A stretch of DNA of 64,000 bases from positions 762,545 through 826,544 of the forward strand of contig NZ_JACOFZ010000001.1 in NCBI RefSeq assembly GCF_014284155.1, read 5' to 3'. The notes beneath the pieces were generated by a model, which saw only the letters and a program-made list of their open reading frames with translations, was not told the origin of the DNA and made no database searches. The position numbers were made by a program, and so were the translations under genes. Positions 62,122 to 64,000 of the stretch are shown one piece after another (within the stretch, counting starts at the first letter, position 1; each line of letters begins with the position of its first letter). This DNA is from Affinundibacterium nitidum (GTDB lineage Bacteria > Pseudomonadota > Gammaproteobacteria > Burkholderiales > Burkholderiaceae_D).

Positions 62122-63252
62122 ATGATTCGTGAGTCTTTACAGCCACGAAAAGATTGGCAACAACAATTCGAAGATCTTGGTTTTTCATATCATTCGATTG
62201 ATGGTCTATATTGGGATGAGCGTTATGCATATCGATTCAATGCCCAACAGATCGATGTTCTAGAACAAGCAACGATAGATTTACACCAAATGTGCTTGCA
62301 GGCCGTTGATCATGTTGTACGCCACGGGCAAATTGAAAAATTTGCGGTGCCACGTTCGTTCTGGTCCGAAGTTGAAGAGAGCTGGCGCGACAAAGAGTTC
62401 TCATTGTATGGCCGCTTCGATTTGAGTTGGAATGGCAGCGGTGCGCCGAAAATGTTGGAATACAATGCCGACACGCCAACGGGTTTAGTCGAATCTTCAG
62501 TCGCACAATGGTATTGGCTACAAGATGTTCATCCGAACGCCGATCAATTTAATTCCTTACACGAAAAATTAATCGAGCAATGGAAAAAATTTGATGGCAA
62601 AGGTGTCATACATTTCGCCTCCGCAGACAGTGAAGAGGATATAGGCAACCTTTCCTACCTAAGGGATACGGCTATCCAAGCTGGATTTGCAACCAAACAA
62701 AACTTGATCAGCGATATTGGTTGGGATGAGGCGAATGCCGAACTGGTCGACGCAAATGACACCAAAATCGAGAATCTTTTCAAGCTATATCCATGGGAAT
62801 GGTTAAGTCGCGAGCAATTTGCAAATCATCTATTGTCTCGGCCCGCTCGCATTATTGAACCTGCATGGAAGATGATTTTATCGAATAAGGCCATTCTTCC
62901 AGTACTATGGGAGATGTTTCCAAATCATCCAAATTTACTTCCTGCATTCGCTGAGTCTTGGCGCATTAGTGGCAATTTCGTAAAAAAACCTCTACTTTCT
63001 CGCGAGGGTGAAAATATTTCGATATACGCCGATGGCGAAGTAATGCACACACCCGGCGAATATGGAGATGAGGGATACATTTACCAAGCATTTGCGCCAC
63101 AACCGAAATTTGATGATGGCATTACGCCCGCCTACACTTCAATCGGCTCCTGGATTGTCGGCGACGAAGCCGCCGGTATCGGCATCCGCGAAGACGAAAC
63201 TCTGATTACGAAAAATACGAGCCGTTTCGTTCCCCATTACTTTGTTGAATAA
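62122..63252 (+). CDS. Glutathionylspermidine synthetase-like ATP-grasp ligase (YgiC/YjfC-like)
   Basis: The 376-residue protein is a stand-alone synthetase domain of the glutathionylspermidine synthase family, lacking the amidase domain of E. coli Gss. The ATP-grasp features include KMLEYNADTPTGLVESS (residues 110-126), the EPAWKMILSNKAILPVLWEM block and FVKKPLLSREGENI with its ATP-binding lysines. It would ligate an amine, plausibly spermidine from the enzyme encoded upstream, to a peptide or protein carboxylate. Encoded in a tight operon with DUF1190 and DUF350 genes. Confidence 0.9.
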   Translation: MIRESLQPRKDWQQQFEDLGFSYHSIDGLYWDERYAYRFNAQQIDVLEQATIDLHQMCLQAVDHVVRHGQIEKFAVPRSFWSEVEESWRDKEFSLYGRFDLSWNGSGAPKMLEYNADTPTGLVESSVAQWYWLQDVHPNADQFNSLHEKLIEQWKKFDGKGVIHFASADSEEDIGNLSYLRDTAIQAGFATKQNLISDIGWDEANAELVDANDTKIENLFKLYPWEWLSREQFANHLLSRPARIIEPAWKMILSNKAILPVLWEMFPNHPNLLPAFAESWRISGNFVKKPLLSREGENISIYADGEVMHTPGEYGDEGYIYQAFAPQPKFDDGITPAYTSIGSWIVGDEAAGIGIREDETLITKNTSRFVPHYFVE

Positions 63253-63297
63253 CACACTCGACGAAATCAATAATTGAATCTATCAAGAGAGCACAAC

Positions 63298-63705
63298 ATG
63301 AATATGCAATTTTTTTCCGAAGGCTTAATCGCGTTTGCAAGTCACTTTGCTTCTTCACTTGCATTTTTATTTCTATTCATCGCGGTATATATCAGAATCA
63401 CACCCTACAAAGAGATTGCCCTTATTCGCGAAGGCAATACCGCTGCCGCAGCAAGTCTTTCAGGAGCAGTTCTCGGCTACTGTGTTGCGCTTGCGTCGTC
63501 GGTTGCCCATAGCATTGACTTACTTGATATGTTGGTTTGGGGAAGTATCGCCTTGTTCGTTCAGCTTCTCGCTTTTTTCGCAACTCGACTCATGCTTCCA
63601 GATCTCATGAAAGACGTTCCTCAAAACAAACTCGCATCGGGAATTTTCTTGGGCGCTATCAGCCTTGGCATGGGAATACTCAATGCTGCTTGTCAAAGCT
63701 ATTGA
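63298..63705 (+). CDS. DUF350 membrane protein (YjfL-like)
   Basis: From the ATG at 63298 (AAGAGAG upstream) the product has 135 residues and about four membrane helices. It contains IREGNTAAAASLSGAVLGYC, the conserved DUF350 core, and LPDLMKDVPQNKLASGIFLG between repeats. In E. coli YjfL stands in a cluster with YjfM (DUF1190) and YjfC (ligase), and the same three families are here. Its function is unknown; it may be a channel or part of a membrane complex. Confidence 0.9.
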   Translation: MNMQFFSEGLIAFASHFASSLAFLFLFIAVYIRITPYKEIALIREGNTAAAASLSGAVLGYCVALASSVAHSIDLLDMLVWGSIALFVQLLAFFATRLMLPDLMKDVPQNKLASGIFLGAISLGMGILNAACQSY

Positions 63706-63754
63706 GATGCAATTGGAAAAATTATCCATCACATTATTTTTTTAAACTAAAGAT

Positions 63755-64000
63755 ATGCCACGTTTTTACTGCGCTTTGCCGCTCCATGTTGGTGCGACCA
63801 TTGATCTGCCCGAAGAGATCGCCCATCACTTGTTCGTTTTACGCCTTCAAGTCGGAGACAAAATTGAACTATTTAATGGCGAAGGTGGTTCGTATGTATC
63901 TGTACTCAATGAGATAGGAAAAAAACGCGCAAATGCTGAAATTAAGCTGCATCTAACTCAAGAGTGCGAATTGCCTTTTGGCCTCAGTCTAGCTCAAGCG
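63755..64000 (+). CDS. rsmE: 16S rRNA m3U1498 methyltransferase RsmE, 5' part
   Basis: The frame opens at the ATG 63755 and runs off the window end. The 82 visible codons start MPRFYCALPLHVGATIDLPE and continue EEIAHHLFVLRLQVGDKIEL, the N-terminal PUA-like domain of RsmE. This methyltransferase modifies U1498 of 16S rRNA. The SPOUT catalytic domain would lie beyond the window. No ribosome site is strong. Confidence 0.88.
   Translation, partial: MPRFYCALPLHVGATIDLPEEIAHHLFVLRLQVGDKIELFNGEGGSYVSVLNEIGKKRANAEIKLHLTQECELPFGLSLAQA

Noticed and set aside
1-64000. CRISPR array or prophage
   Set aside because: No regularly spaced repeat series and no integrase, capsid or lysis genes were found in the window.

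Overview
The window looks like a chromosomal segment of a betaproteobacterium of the order Burkholderiales, most likely the Oxalobacteraceae (Undibacterium-like). The basis is the moderate base composition, the small Trp-rich protein family, zapA followed by a 6S RNA of the Burkholderiales type, the trxA-rho pair beside addAB, and the tkt/gap block beside a spermidine synthase gene. This is inferred from protein families and gene order; no database search was run. There is no phage, integrase, CRISPR array or intact insertion sequence. The segment is mostly housekeeping and regulatory genes with a few degraded genes.

Layout. 1-1.1 kb: a perfect 129-bp duplication of the holC 5' end, then holC and a DUF2486-like gene. 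1.1-2.5 kb: Lrp/AsnC regulator, small cytochrome c, small Trp-rich membrane protein. 2.5-7.1 kb: LysR regulator, lgt, enoyl-CoA hydratase, malonyl-CoA synthetase-like enzyme, EVE protein. 7.2-11 kb: HscC-type Hsp70 with an atypical J-domain/Sel1 partner. 11-14.2 kb: tiny membrane ORF, MFS transporter, acpH, 6S RNA, zapA and a coiled-coil gene. 14.2-21.1 kb: an unexplained open stretch, then addA and addB. 21.1-23.5 kb: trxA and rho with structured leaders. 23.5-25.1 kb: two REP-bounded repeats around a hypothetical gene, and a gene with an in-frame stop. 25.2-32.1 kb: an RND efflux operon (outer-membrane factor, pump, adaptor) divergent from its TetR/AcrR regulator, with a palindromic operator between them. 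32.1-38.1 kb: TRIC-type channel, rpmE2, an ArnT-like glycosyltransferase, tRNA-Leu(CAA), and a receiver-TPR protein with a minimal soluble kinase.

38.1-43.8 kb: Sir2 deacylase, GNAT, secreted metallo-beta-lactamase-fold hydrolase, two unknown proteins, DUF2892, and a broken AhpD-like gene. 43.9-49.6 kb: cysteine-desulfurase-like enzyme, cN-I 5'-nucleotidase, GNAT, a kinase plus class-III PLP enzyme pair resembling hydroxylysine kinase and phospholyase, and dgkA. 49.8-55.3 kb: rhodanese lipoprotein, double-GAF histidine kinase, REC-DUF3369-HD-GYP regulator, IclR regulator. 55.4-60.1 kb: a signal peptidase I, gap, GNAT, tkt. 60.3-63.7 kb: a polyamine island with an AdoMet decarboxylase-spermidine synthase fusion, a DUF1190 lipoprotein, a glutathionylspermidine-synthetase-like ATP-grasp ligase and a DUF350 membrane protein. 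The window ends inside rsmE.

The most interesting unit is this polyamine island, which encodes polyamine synthesis and a probable polyamine ligation step next to a lipoprotein and a membrane protein. Other points for follow-up are the kinase/phospholyase pair, the HscC chaperone pair, the structured leaders before trxA, rho and the GAF kinase, and several degraded genes.
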